A stretch of 64,000 nucleotides of DNA from Achatina immaculata (lineage: Eukaryota > Mollusca > Gastropoda > Stylommatophora > Achatinidae): contig CM019701.1 in the NCBI GenBank assembly GCA_009760885.1, positions 17,894,975 to 17,958,974 of the forward strand. The letters are read 5' to 3'. A program made the translations under genes and the position numbers. The notes below the pieces were generated by a model. The model searched no databases, was not told where the DNA came from, and saw nothing but the letters and a program-made list of their open reading frames with translations. How positions within the stretch are numbered: the first letter of the stretch is position 1; the number at the start of each line of letters is the position of its first letter. Of this stretch, positions 22,830 to 34,380 are shown piece by piece.

Positions 22830-23935
22830 TGAGACAAAGGTTTAACCTAAGATTCCTGTTGCTGAATGTATGAGACAAAGTCTAAGCTAAGATTTCTGTT
22901 GCTGAATGTATGAGACAAAGGTCTAAGCTAAGATTTATGGTGCTGAATGTATGAGACAAAGTCTAAGCTAAGATTTATGGTGCTGAATGTATGAGACAAA
23001 GGTCTAAGCTAAGATTCTTGTTGCTGAATGTATGAGACAAAGTCTAAGCTAAGATTCCTGTTGCTGAATGTATGAGACAAAGTCTAAGCTAAGATTCTTG
23101 TTGCTGAATGTATGAGACAAAGTCTAAGCTAAGATTCTTGTTGCTGAATGTATGAGACAAAGTCTAAGCTAAGATTCTTGTTGCTGAATGTATGAGACAA
23201 AGTCTAAGCTAAGATTCTTGTTGCTGAATGTATGAGACAAAGTCTAAGCTAAGATTCTTGTTGCTGAATGTATGAGACAAAGTCTAAGCTAAGATTCTTG
23301 TTGCTGAATGTATGAGACAAAGTCTAAGCTAAGATTTCTGTTGCTGAATGTATGAGACAAAGTCTAAGTGTTCTGTTGTTGAATGTATGAGACAAAGTCT
23401 AAGCTAAGATTCCTGTTGCTGAATGTATGAGACAAAGTCTAAGCTAAGATTCCTGTTGCTGAATGTATGAGACAAAGTCTAAGCTAAGATTCTTGTTGCT
23501 GAATGTATGAGACAAAGTCTAAGCTAAGATTCTTGTTGCTGAATGTATGAGACAAAGTCTAAGCTAAGATTTCTGTTGCTGAATGTATGAGACAAAGTCT
23601 AAGTGTTCTGTTGTTGAATGTATGAGACAAAGTCTAAGCTAAGATTCCTGTTGCTGAATGTATGAGACAAAGGTCTAAGCTAAGATTCTTGTTGTTGAAT
23701 GTATGAGACAAAGTCTAAGCTAAGATTCCTGTTGCTGAATGTATGAGACAAAGTCTAAGCTAAGATTCCTGTTGCTGAATGTATGAGACAAAGTCTAAGC
23801 TAAGATTCCTGTTGCTGAATGTATGAGACAAAGTCTAAGCTAAGATTCTTGTTGCTGAATGTATGAGACAAAGTCTAAGCTAAGATTCCTGTTGCTGAAT
23901 GTATGAGACAAAGTCTAAGTGTTCTGTTGTTGGAT
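22830..23935. repeat. 40-bp tandem repeat, about 27 units
   Basis: The unit aagctaagattcttgttgct, then gaatgtatgagacaaagtct. Two shortened units (aagtgttctgttgttgaatg) recur at 23367 and 23600 with the same neighbours, showing that multi-unit blocks were duplicated. Confidence 0.95.
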
Positions 23936-24134
23936 GTCTGAGACAAGGTCTATGATTTATTTTGTTGGACATGTGAAACAATGTTTAAGATTTCCAATGC
24001 TGGATGTGTGAGACACAATCTAAGAACTCCATTGTTAGATCCATGAGGTGATGTTTAAGATTTTCAATGTTGAATGTTTGAGACAAGGTCTATGTTTTTA
24101 ATTGTATCTTTGAGACAAAGTACAATTTCTTCCA
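23936..24134. repeat. Diverged linker of the same repeat family
   Basis: Irregular copies of gagacaaggtctatgattt-type sequence with variable spacing between the 40-bp and 35-bp arrays. Confidence 0.6.
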
Positions 24135-24425
24135 TGTTGGTTGCATGAGACAAGATCTAAGAATTCCATTGTTGGATGTGTGAGACAAGATCTAAGAATT
24201 CCATTGTTGGATGTGTGAGACAAGATCTAAGAATTCCATTGTTGGATGTGTGAGACAAGATCTAAGAATTCCATTGTTGGATGTGTGAGACAAGATCTAA
24301 GAATTCCATTGTTGGATGTGTGAGACAAGATCTAAGAATTCCATTGTTGGATGTGTGAGACAAGATCTAAGAATTCCATTGTTGGATGTGTGAGACAAGA
24401 TCTAAGAATTCCATTGTTGGATGCA
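24135..24425. repeat. 35-bp tandem repeat, about 8 units
   Basis: Identical units gagacaagatctaagaattc, then cattgttggatgtgt. Confidence 0.95.
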
Positions 24426-24434
24426 AGAGAGAAC

Positions 24435-25565
24435 GTTGTCTTCTTCAGTCTCACTGGAACTGTGAGCTGGTGTTAAGTCGATGTTGAGGCACTGCATCTT
24501 GTCAGCTGGTGGTAAGTTGATGTTGAGGCACTGCATCTTGTCAGCTTGTGTTAAGTCCATGTTGAAGTCACTGCTTCAGGTCAGCTAGTGTTAAGTCGAT
24601 GTTGAGGCACTGCTTCATGTCAGCTGATGTTAAGTCTATGTTGAAGCACTGCATCATGTCAGCTGATGTTAAGTCTATGTTGAGTCACTGCTTCAGGTCA
24701 GCTGATGTTAAGTTGATGTTGAGGCACTGCTTCAGGTCAGCTGATGTTAAGTCTATGTTGAAGTACTACATCATGTCAGCTGATGTTAAGTCTATGTTGA
24801 GTCACTGCTTCATGTCAGCTGATGTTAAGTTGATGTTGAAGCACTGCTTCATGTCAGCTGATGTTAAGTCTATGTTGAAGTACTACATCATGTCAGCTGA
24901 TGTTAAGTCTATGTTGAGTCACTGCTTCAGGTCAGCTGATGTTAAGTTGATGTTGAAGCACTGCTTCATGTCAGCTGATGTTAAGTCTATGTTGAAGTAC
25001 TACATCATGTCAGCTGATGTTAAGTCTATGTTGAGTCACTGCTTCAGGTCAGCTGATGTTAAGTCGATGTTGAGGCACTGCTTCAGGTCAGCTGATGTTA
25101 AGTCTATGTTGAAGCACTGTTTCATGTCAGCTGATGTTAAGTCTATGTTGAAGTACTATATCATGTCAGCTGATGTTAAGTCTATGTTGAAGTACTACAT
25201 CATGTCAGCTGATGTTAAGTCTATGTTGAGTCACTGCTTCAGATCAGCTGATGTTAAGTTGATGTTGAGGCACTGCTTCATGTCAGCTGATGTTAAGTTG
25301 ATGTTGAAGCACTGCTTCATGTCAGCTGATGTTAAGTCTATGTTGAAGTACTACATCATGTCAGCTGATGTTAAGTCTATGTTGAGTCACTGCTTCAGGT
25401 CAGCTGATGTTAAGTCGATGTTGAGGCACTGCTTCAGGTCAGCTGATGTTAAGTCTATGTTGAAGCACTGTTTCATGTCAGCTGATGTTAAGTCTATGTT
25501 GAAGTACTACATTATGTCAGCTGGTGTTAAGTCTAGGTTGAAGTACTACATCATGTCAGCTTGGG
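24435..25565. repeat. 39-bp tandem repeat, about 28 units
   Basis: The unit is gttaagtctatgttgaagca, then ctgcttcatgtcagctgat. Variants (actacatca, gagtcactg, ttgatg) form higher-order groups of three to four units. Because 39 is a multiple of 3, a 364-codon frame (24599-25693) of the 13-residue repeat MLKHCFMSADVKS stays open. It has no promoter or splice context and ends in non-repeat sequence. Confidence 0.95.
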
Positions 25566-25689
25566 AGCAGGTCATGGGACTATATTTTGGTCCTTGGGTG
25601 CGACTAAAGAAACAGGGTGGGTGTATGCAGTACTTCTTTAGCAGACTCCACTACCATGGTATTTATGATTTAGACATTTCCCAGATACT

Positions 25690-25925
25690 TTAGATCTGAA
25701 TATATGTTAAAGATACCCTAGATCTAGATATATGTTAGAGATACCTTAGATCTAGATAAATGTCTCAGATACCTTAGATCTGAATATATATTAGAAATAC
25801 TTTAGATCCAAACATGAGTCTCAGACACCTTACATCTTAAAATTTATCACAGATACCTTACATCTGGAAATGTATAACAGATACTGCATGTGTCTCAGAT
25901 ACCTTAGACGTGGAGACGTGTCTCA
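25690..25925. repeat. Short irregular repeat of the taccttagatct motif
   Basis: About seven diverged units of roughly 27-40 bp with agataccttagatct and gtctcag. Most of it is copied again at about 27083-27280 as part of a larger tandem duplication. Confidence 0.8.
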
Positions 25926-26251
25926 GGTACCTTTCTACTACTTCCTCTTCTTCTTAGCTTTCCAAGCCATTAAGGTTCACTGCTGCAGATAAAATTCACC
26001 GACATTCCTCATCTTCTCTCTCCAGTTGGTGACATCAGTTTCTTTTTTATCATTTTGTCTTTCCAGTAATAAAGGTAAATAGAGGTGTATGGTACAGTTT
26101 TACATGGTGGCAGAGGGAGTGAGGAAAAAACAAATAGCAGAAAGTGTGAGAGTAAAATGAGAATAATTAAATAAAAAACATACAACATCCAATATTTCAG
26201 CTTGAGCCTTTCTCAAGGATTACATACACAAACACAACACAACATACACAC

Positions 26252-26285
26252 GGGGTGATTGATAAGTTCTCGGCCTAAGGTACAA
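26252..26285 (+). repeat. Mariner end-repeat scar
   Basis: ggggtgattgataagttctc+ggcctaaggtacaa matches the inverted end of the mariner relic at 47321-47356. It lies between two Penelope terminal subtypes and is duplicated at 27604-27637. Confidence 0.75.
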
Positions 26286-27603
26286 ATACTTGAATAAGGT
26301 AGATAGAGGTGTATGGTGCAGTTTTACAAAGTGAGGGAGGAAGTGAGCAAGGTGAGAAAAAAACGAATATAAAGTATGAGAATGTATAAATGAAAAACAT
26401 ACAACATCCGATATTTCGGCGTGAGCCTTATTCGAGGATACATACAGAACGAAATACAAACATATATAACTTATCTGAAGCGTCTTGCTCCGAGTGAGAA
26501 GCTGAAATGTGTGTGGAAGAAGAAGGAGGAGGAAAAAAAACCCACGCTGCCTACAGACAAAAGATTCCCGATATAGCCAATCATAGCGAAGAAGCGGAGA
26601 GAGAGGAGGAGAACAAGTGGGAGAAAGCTGGCTGTCTCCACCCAGCTGGAATTAACAATGTCTTCAGCTTTCTGTAACTTCTTTATTTTTCCACTGGCCT
26701 TTTTTATACTCTACTTTCTTTCTCTATGCTACCCCTCCCTACCACCATCCTATTTCCTTCTCTGCCAACATATTGGTCCTGCCTTATTCACCAGTTCCAC
26801 ATTTCCTCCCTGTAGGTGTTAAGTTCTTCATTCATTATCTCTCCGCGTCCTCTTTTCTCTCTCCCCCCCCCCCGACACCTCTAGCGGCTATCATGTTTCT
26901 ATTGCCTTCCCCCAACCCCTTTCTCCCACTTGTTCTCCTCCTCTCTCTCCGCTTCTTCGCTATGATTGGCTATATCGGGAATCTTTTGTCTGTAGGCAGC
27001 GTGGGTTATTTTTTCCTCCTCCTTCTTCTTCCACACACATTTCAGCTTCTCACTCGGAGCAAGACGCTTCAGATAAGTTATATATGTTAGAGATACCTTA
27101 GATCTAGATAAATGTCTCAGATACCTTAGATCTGAATATATATTAGAAATACTTTAGATCCAAACATGAGTCTCAGACACCTTACATCTTAAAATTTATC
27201 ACAGATACCTTACATCTGGAAATGTATAACAGATACTGCATGTGTCTCAGATACCTTAGACGTGGAGACGTGTCTCAGGTACCTTTCTACTACTTCCTCT
27301 TCTTCTTAGCTTTCCAAGCCATTAAGGTTCACTGCTGCAGATAAAATTCACCGACATTCCTCATCTTCTCTCTCCAGTTGGTGACATCAGTTTCTTTTTT
27401 ATCATTTTGTCTTTCCAGTAATAAAGGTAAATAGAGGTGTATGGTACAGTTTTACATGGTGGCAGAGGGAGTGAGGAAAAAACAAATAGCAGAAAGTGTG
27501 AGAGTAAAATGAGAATAATTAAATAAAAAACATACAACATCCAATATTTCAGCTTGAGCCTTTCTCAAGGATTACATACACAAACACAACACAACATACA
27601 CAC

Positions 27604-27637
27604 GGGGTGATTGATAAGTTCTCGGCCTAAGGTACAA
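27604..27637 (+). repeat. Mariner end-repeat scar, duplicated copy
   Basis: Same sequence as 26252-26285, carried along in the 1,352-bp duplication. Confidence 0.75.
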
Positions 27638-28705
27638 ATACTTGAATAAGGTAGATAGAGGTGTATGGTGCAGTTTTACAAAGTGAGGGAGGAAGTGAGC
27701 AAGGTGAGAAAAAAACGAATATAAAGTATGAGAATGTATAAATGAAAAACATACAACATCCGATATTTCGGCGTGAGCCTTATTCGAGGATACATACAGA
27801 ACGAAATACAAACATATATAACTTATCTGAAGCGTCTTGCTCCGAGTGAGAAGCTGAAATGTGTGTGGAAGAAGAAGGAGGAGGAAAAAAAACCCACGCT
27901 GCCTACAGACAAAAGATTCCCGATATAGCCAATCATAGCGAAGAAGCGGAGAGAGAGGAGGAGAACAAGTGGGAGAAAGCTGGCTGTCTCCACCCAGCTG
28001 GAATTAACAATGTCTTCAGCTTTCTGTAACTTCTTTATTTTTCCACTGGCCTTTTTTATACTCTACTTTCTTTCTCTATGCTACCCCTCCCTACCACCAT
28101 CCTATTTCCTTCTCTGCCAACATATTGGTCCTGCCTTATTCACCAGTTCCACATTTCCTCCCTGTAGGTGTTTAAGTTCTTCATTCATTATCTCTCCGCG
28201 TCCTCTTTTCTCTCTCCCCCCCCCCCGACACCTCTAGCGGCTATCATGTTTCTATTGCCTTCCCCCAACCCCTTTCTCCCACTTGTTCTCCTCCTCTCTC
28301 TCCGCTTCTTCGCTATGATTGGCTATATCGGGAATCTTTTGTCTGTAGGCAGCGTGGGTTATTTTTTCCTCCTCCTTCTTCTTCCACACACATTTCAGCT
28401 TCTCACTCGGAGCAAGACGCTTCAGATAAGTTATATATGTTTGTATTTCGTTCTGTATGTATCCTCGAATAAGGCTCACGCCGAAATATCGGATGTTGTA
28501 CGTTTTTCATTTATACATTCTCATACTTTATATTCGTTTTTTTCTCACCTTGCTCACTTCCTCCTTCACTTTGTAAAACTGCACCATACACCTCTATCTA
28601 CCTTATTTATATTAACCAGTTTTACAGCAGTCGCCATCCCTTTTATCTGTTACAAATACTTGAAACACACAGTTAATATTAGGTGCATTTGTAGATCACG
28701 TTAAT

Positions 28706-31591
28706 TCATTCATTCATTCCTTTGCTTGTCCCTTGCGGAACTTTGCCTCCCAAACAGCACTCCTGTAGGCCTCTCGGTTGTGAGCAAGATGGCCTGCTGC
28801 TGCTGCATCCATTTCCAGATCATCAACGATGTCTTGCAGCCATCTTCGTTTCGGTCTTCCTCTTTTTCTTTTTCCCATTATGTATCCTTCCAATACGGTC
28901 TTCTCTAAATTATCATGACGTTTAATGTGTCCAAAATATTTAAGTTTTCTCTCTTTAATCCTCTTTACTAGCCAGCCTTCTTCAATATTAAGCTCTTGTA
29001 GTATAGATATATTTGTTCTTTTTTGTGTCCACGATATTTGGAGAACTCTTCTATAGCATTTACATTCAAAGGCATTTATGTGCTTCTCAGCTGTTTTGTT
29101 AAGTGTCCAGGTCTCACAGGCATATGTTGCGATGGGAAAGATGCATGCCCTTAAAAATCTTATTTTTGTGGTTCTGTCTGCTCCTCTCCACAGATTCTTT
29201 ATTTGTTTTACTTTCTGAAGAGCAATAGATGTCCTCCTTTTAATTTCCCGCATTGTATCTCCATTATTAGTTAGGAGTGATCCAAGATATTCAAAACTCT
29301 CCACTTCTTCCAGTTTTTCCTCACTGATACATATTTCAGTTGCCTTGTCTGTTTTGTCAGTTGTCATCACTTTAGTTTTCTTTGCATTAAGATAGAGGTT
29401 CTGCTCTTCGCTGTTCTTGCGGACTGACATAATTAGTTTTTCCATTCCTTCTTGTGTTGTGGACAGCAATACTGTGTCATCAGCATATCTAATCTCTGGT
29501 ATTTCATAACCTCCAACTGTTATGGCATCGTAATATTCTTTGTCTACATCTTCTCTAACATTCCTCATTATATTTTCAGTATACAAGTTAAATAAGTAGG
29601 GTGACAATATGCACCCCTGACGGACCCCTTGTTTTATGTCAAACCAAGTTGTTGTTTCACCATTTATTCTTACTGCTGCTTGTTGGTCTAAATACAGCAG
29701 TGATGTTAATTGTATCAAATGTGTTGGAAATCCCATTTTTTCCATTATTTCCCAAAGTTTCTGGTGTTGTACACAATCAAATGCCTTTGAGTAGTCTATA
29801 AAGGATAAATATAGATTCACATTAAACTCCCTGCATTTCTCTATTAGTAATCTTAGATTGAATATATGATCTCTTGATCCTCTTCCTTGCCTGAAGCCAG
29901 CTTGGACCATATTGACTTCTTCTTCTATTTTCTTTCGAAGTCTACCCATTATGATTTTTAACAGAATTTTACTGGCATGACTAATCAGGGCAACAGTTCT
30001 GTAGTTGGTTCATAATTTCAGGTTACCCTTTTTTGGCAGTGGTATGAATACAGTTCTTTTCCATTCTTTTGGCCAAATATCGGAATGCCATATCTTTTTA
30101 CATAGTGCATGATAGATTGTTGCACACTCCTTTCCTCCTGCTTTAATAAATTCAGCGGTTATCTGATCACATCCTGGTGATTTACCATTTTTCAGACTCT
30201 TTATTGCCCATAAAACTTCTTCCATTGTCGGCTCGGGTTCTTTCTCCTCCAATAATAATTCACACTGTTGATTTCTGCTTCCACAGTCGGTTGTTTCATA
30301 CATTCTTTTGCAATATTCCTTCCATCTTTCCAGAATTTCCTCTGTCTCTGTCAGGGTATTCCCCATCTCATCATAAATTACATTTAGCTTAGGTGTGACA
30401 TTTCTCGTCAATGTCTTCATTTCTTTAAACATTTCACTATCTCTTCCACACCTCTGATGTTCTTCTATTCTTTCACAACAATCTTGTATGTATTGTTTTT
30501 TGTCTTTTCTTATGTTTCTTCGTACTTCTTTTATTAAAGTTTTATATTTATCTTTGTTGTTGTTTGTCACTCTCCATTGCGTCTTCATTTCTCTACATTG
30601 TTTTATCAGTTCTAGTGTATCTGCTGTGATCCATCTATTCTTTTGTGTCTGCTTTACTGGAACCATGTCTTTAGCTGTTGATACTAAGATATCTTTGGCC
30701 TGCGTAGCCAATTCATCTGGTGTCATCTCTTCCTGTACAGCCATCAAGATTTCGAAACGGTTCTTCACTTCTATACCGTATTGTTCTGGTATATTTGTAA
30801 GGTCAAGGCGGAGTGGTCTTGATCCCATAACTATCTTTTTTATCTTTATCTTCATGTCTGCTATTAATAACTCATGGTCCGTGTCACAATAAGCACTTGG
30901 TAAAGTTTTTGCTGATGTTATGCTTGACCTCCACCTTCTCTGCACTAAAATGTAATCTATTTGATTCCTGGTTTTCCCACAAAACGCCATTAGATTGTCA
31001 CCTGCCTCATTTCTGTGTCCTATGCTAAATTTCCCTACAACTTGTCCTTCATCTTCTGCTCTTTCTGTACCAATTTTTGCATTAAAATCACCCATTATTA
31101 ATACAATATCATTTTTCCGTACCTGGTCCATTGTCGTCTGCAGTGTGTTATAAAAATGTTCTACTTCATCTTCTTCTGCTGCTGATGTAGGTGCATATAC
31201 CTGGATGACATTTCTAGGAATGCCCTTAAGTCGGATTGTTAGGATTCTATCACTTACTGGATTGTAGCCTAGTAATGCTTTTGATGTTGATTTGTCCAAA
31301 TAAAAAGCCACTCCATTCTTTCCTCCTACTTCTCCGCCAGAATATATAAATAGATTATCATTCTCGCTCTTAAAGTGTCCTGATCCTTTCCATCGATGTT
31401 CGCAGATTCCCAAAATGTGTATCCGCGTTCTTTTCATCTCGTCACTTATTACTTGATATTTTCCCTCATACATACTTCTTACATTCCATGTTCCTACTCT
31501 TATTTTTCTTTTTAGTTTGATACAGGGGTTTTCCTTGGTAACACCGTCAGGATTTTGTCCGTCATCACAATTACTAGTACCGACCTCTGCC
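28706..31591 (-). mobile_element. RTE LINE family B, copy B1, near full length, 10-bp TSD
   Basis: Minus-strand element of 2,886 bp flanked by tcacgttaat at 28696-28705 and 31592-31601. The 3' tail is (GAAT)n directly before the TSD. A single pol with EN then RT and no separate gag-like ORF is the RTE plan. The reading frame is open up to the 5' edge without an ATG before 31473, and the longer copy B2 carries extra 5' sequence, so B1 is slightly 5' truncated. Confidence 0.92.
28714..31473 (-). pseudogene. RTE pol (apurinic-type EN + RT), one in-frame stop
   Basis: 920 codons on the minus strand, in one frame. EN comes first: VGTWNVRSM just upstream of the first Met, ICEHRWKGSG, LIMGDFNAKIG, QIDYILVQRRWR, and CDTDHELLIAD. 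RT follows: GKSPGCDQITAEF, AGFRQGRGSRDHIF, SFIDYSKAFDCVQH, KQGVRQGCILSPYLF and the catalytic EIRYADDTVLL. The C-terminal domain has YACETWTLNKTAEKH and KYFGHIKRHDN..GKRKRGRPKRRWLQDI. The only nonsense codon is TGA at 30010-30012, where copy B2 has a Cys codon. Relative to B2, EN lacks 26 codons between AFC and GKT (an in-frame loss), which removes the segment leading to SPDG and probably inactivates EN. Confidence 0.92.
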
Positions 31592-31601
31592 TCACGTTAA
31601 T

Positions 31602-31729
31602 ACAGGATTAAAAACAAAGTTTCAAGAAATTAACTGCAACCAAATTTTCTATACAGGCTACTGAAGTGGTAAGGGGTGGTAGAAATTGCCAAAATGGATA
31701 AAATATCTCATCAAGCAGTCATTCACTAC
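31602..31729. other. Spacer between B1 and the left LTR-like repeat
   Basis: About 130 bp without recognisable content. It ends in cactac directly before the repeat at 31730. Confidence 0.5.
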
Positions 31730-32616
31730 TGTAGAAGTGGGTTTAGTGGCAGTATGTGCCAATTAAAATAGAATGGTATAGTATGGTGTGACACGGCACT
31801 AATTAAAGTACTTAGCAATTGTGTAAAGCCGCCACCCAGGTGATAAACTGAACTACTTTTTCTTCCCCTATCTTCTTATTACATCTGATGAATTTTAATG
31901 TGTAACTGAGAACGAACAGTTTGGAAACCACTAACACTCAAATTGATAATAGCAATTACACATGTTTATTATGGGAAAAATGAGTGGTGAATAAGTGTAG
32001 CAATAAACTGAGTAAACAGATGAATAATTCAACTCCTCTCTCTGGTGAGAACTAGTTCGCCATATAGGGAGAAAGTGGGCAACAATCACTCTCAGCTAGG
32101 AAAAACAGGCATTCAATATGATGGAATAAGAGCCAACTTTCTAACTTATTGAAAATTCCATGCATCCTTACATACAACTTCACATCACCAAAAATATCGG
32201 ACTTAAGGTCCTAAAAAATCTCAATAAAACTAATTCACATTTCTTCAGTTACAAACTATTTCTAACAACTCGTAGCTGCGTCAAAAATTTATATATTGGA
32301 TCAATGAGGAAAAAAACCAACACTTCACATCCTAACATCATAAAGAATTTGCAGTCATAATGAACCTCAAACTGCTAATCAATCTAATCCTTATAATTAT
32401 CCTACGTAAGAGTTTGGTCCTTAAATATGAACTACAATTCCTATTCCTAAATCTTCCCGAAGATTCTATCTCGTGGAAGATAAAAACCGTGATTAAAACA
32501 TTTCTGCCTAAAATCTCAATCTGTGCAAAAATTACCTGATTATGACCTTGGAAAATAAACTAAAAACAATAATCCTATTTTAAGCTTTTCTGTAACTAAA
32601 AATAACGAATTAAACA
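31730..32616 (-). repeat. LTR-like repeat, 887 bp (3' side)
   Basis: Read on the minus strand it starts TGTTTAATT and ends TTCTACA (TG...CA). It matches 45190-46076 with the same length and, by eye, six substitutions (about 99.3% identity). Outside 31730 and 32616 the two copies differ. Confidence 0.8.
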
Positions 32617-32619
32617 ACA

Positions 32620-33218
32620 GGCCATAAAATTCCAACGGAAACAGCCAAGATGGCAGCTATAAGCTGACTTCTGTTGTGCATCATCGGACAAGGGAATGCG
32701 CCAAAAGCCACATCGAGAATCCAAAGTGCTGAAAAATTTGGCTTTTCAAATCGTGCTGAGAATATCCTCAGCGCGTGGCAATGGATACAACAGTGAACGT
32801 GTCACAGCATTGAGAGCACGGTAGTCGCAACAGAAACGATGCGTACCATCTTTCTTAGTCACCAAGACAACTGGTGATGACCACTCTGAGATCGCGCGGG
32901 TAATAATTCCGTCACGCAACATATTCTCCACGGCCTTCTCTATCACCTCTCTACTCGCCAACGGAGTACGGTAGGGTTTCCTGGAGACTGGCGGATCCTT
33001 CTCCAAGGATCAGTCTCCATCTGCACCCTCCAGGTGTGAGAAATATCGGAATCAGTTAAGGCAAAGACATCCTTGTTCTGTGTCAACAAACTAATGTCCT
33101 TGTGCTCATCAGGGCACTGAACTTGTCGAACGATAGTCTCAGAACGACTTTCAGTTGTTGACTCCTCAGTACCAGAATCTTGCTCAGCAGAACCCACTGA
33201 CTCTGTGAGTGGTGTCAA
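32620..33218 (-). pseudogene. Gypsy-type RT N-terminal part (truncated, frameshifted)
   Basis: An acidic linker (SESTTES-like, about 33218-33100) leads to DVFALTDSDISHTWRVQMETD. After a frameshift near 33000 the RT continues: PPVSRKPYRTPLASREVIEK, GIITRAISEWSSPVVLVTKKD, FCCDYRALNAVT, YPLPRAEDIL. Another frameshift near 32750 precedes FFSTLDSRCGFWRIPLSDDA. The catalytic YxDD region is absent because the frame meets the LTR-like repeat at 32616. Conserved gypsy RT blocks make the family clear. Confidence 0.85.
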
Positions 33219-33267
33219 CTTTCCGAGTACACATCCGGGGTTCAGCTTGATGTGTTTGCTGGAATGA

Positions 33268-33867
33268 TTAATTCAACACGGGATAGTGATTAGTGTGGAG
33301 CTTACAAATCGAGTCTACCAACTCTATCTCTGGTTGGGACAGTAAGAATGGTGTGTCAATACCCTGAACCATATAAAGACTACCAGAGGGGTAATATGGT
33401 TGGGCTTTTACCTTCACAGGAATAAGATTGACAGAACGTGGAGAAAGAAGAAAAGAACGCTGGACACGAAGAATAGAGGCAATGTGTGCATCTAAATCTG
33501 AAGGAATCCGTCTGTTGTGAATGTTAAGTGTATTAGATTTGTAGTCTATGACAGCACCAGAACGAGAAAGAAAATCACGCCAAAGAATGGCGGAACGGTT
33601 CATGTTAAGAACCACATAAAAGCAATGAGAAACCCTAACACCAGCAACAGAAATAGGTAAGTAGACTCTGCCAGTTACTCTCATGGAAGCTGCAGTAATA
33701 GTCTGCGGAGTAATTCTAGCAGGCTTGAGTTTCGGCGCAGAATTTAAGGATCTGTATATAGAATCATTGAGAAGACATACACAAGCTCCTGTGTGTAACA
33801 AAGCTCTAACTCTATAGGACCCGACTGATACAAGAAAAGAAGTAGGTGTAGGCGGATTCCCAGCCAC
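33268..33867 (-). pseudogene. Gypsy-type aspartic protease domain
   Basis: A 199-codon frame. FLVSVGSYRVRALLHTGACVCL aligns with the retroelement protease active site, where the motif should be DTG(A/S); here the Asp is His, so catalysis is lost. The downstream block ILWRDFLSRSGAVIDY matches the conserved ILGxDFL region. It would be cleaved from a gag-pol precursor. Position between the zinc knuckle and RT is as expected. Confidence 0.82.
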
Positions 33868-33999
33868 CGAAAGAAGTGGTGTAGCATGTGAAAAATAAAC
33901 AGACTTCTTGGCAGAATTATATGGTGTAAATATTCTATCGGATACGCATCACAGCGCGCCGATGACCTAGTTTAAACAAGAACGATTATCTCTAACACC

Positions 34000-34380
34000 C
34001 TGCCTACAAAATCTGGCTAAGTGTCCTTGCCTTCCACAAGTAAAACAACAGCGAGTTTCTCGTGCTAGTGTACTTGGATTCTTAGTTTTCCGGGTACTCG
34101 ATCTCTGGTGATCGAACCTATCTTCCGCTCTATGCCAAGCTGGCTTTCAAGAAATGACTTGATGAGAGACCAAGTGTAATCTCTGCAAGCTCGCCTGTGG
34201 TATATCTCTCTGTTTTGACCTGTCACCTAAAATAGTTGTACTAGAAACAAAAGTATGACGTGAACCACAACTGATGTTCACTGACTGGTTAAGTACATGG
34301 TCTTGCAATGCTAAATCAGTGGCTTGCAAAAATGTAGCAGGTTTTCCGTGTAATAATTTAGTTTTAACACCACTTGATGT
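34000..34380 (-). pseudogene. Gypsy-type gag C-terminus with zinc knuckle
   Basis: On the minus strand, KLLHGKPATFLQATDLALQD continues the capsid part broken off at 37.69 kb. After a stop at about 34147 and a frame change, CFTCGRQGHLARFC (about 34023-34064) is a CX2CX4HX4C nucleocapsid knuckle. The knuckle binds RNA in retroelement gag. It is separated from the gag start by the family-A insertion complex. Confidence 0.82.

Larger units (their letters stand above)
25731..28438. repeat. Two-copy tandem duplication, period 1,352 bp
   Basis: Sequence from about 25731 to 27083 recurs from about 27083 to 28435. Landmarks such as the frame at 26220-26459 and 27572-27811 are exactly 1,352 bp apart and encode the same residues. 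Only an occasional base differs (an extra T near 28168). The junction lies in atatatgtt, present at the start of the unit and at its end. Either a recent duplication or an assembly duplication. Confidence 0.9.
25930..28640. mobile_element. Penelope-like terminal-repeat cluster, partly inverted
   Basis: The cluster contains gataaaggtaaatagaggtg, acatacaacatccaatattt and gctggctgtctccaccc blocks that recur, inverted or direct, around the Penelope RT at 47.36-49.43 kb. Two subtypes are interleaved: one with caatatttcagcttgagcc, one with cgatatttcggcgtgagcc. Within each duplicated unit, the segments near 26400-26640 and 26900-27080 are inverted copies, and 26290-26600 pairs with 28330-28610. No RT or EN codons are present here. 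Confidence 0.65.

Noticed and set aside
15701..25565. CRISPR-like arrays (regular 35-60 bp units)
   Set aside because: Units are contiguous tandem repeats without unique spacers, in a clearly eukaryotic context with no cas genes.
26220..26459. 79-codon frame duplicated at 27572-27811 as a conserved gene
   Set aside because: The identity is due to the 1,352-bp tandem duplication; the sequence is Penelope terminal-repeat DNA.
28440..28500. Hammerhead ribozyme in the Penelope terminal repeats
   Set aside because: A cGAAAt box is present (ccgaaatatcgg) but I could not find a CTGANGA box at suitable distance, here or in the 49.2-kb copy.
32160..32360. 66-codon frame identical at 45620-45820 as a gene
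   Set aside because: It lies inside the 887-bp LTR-like repeat; identity comes from the repeat pair.
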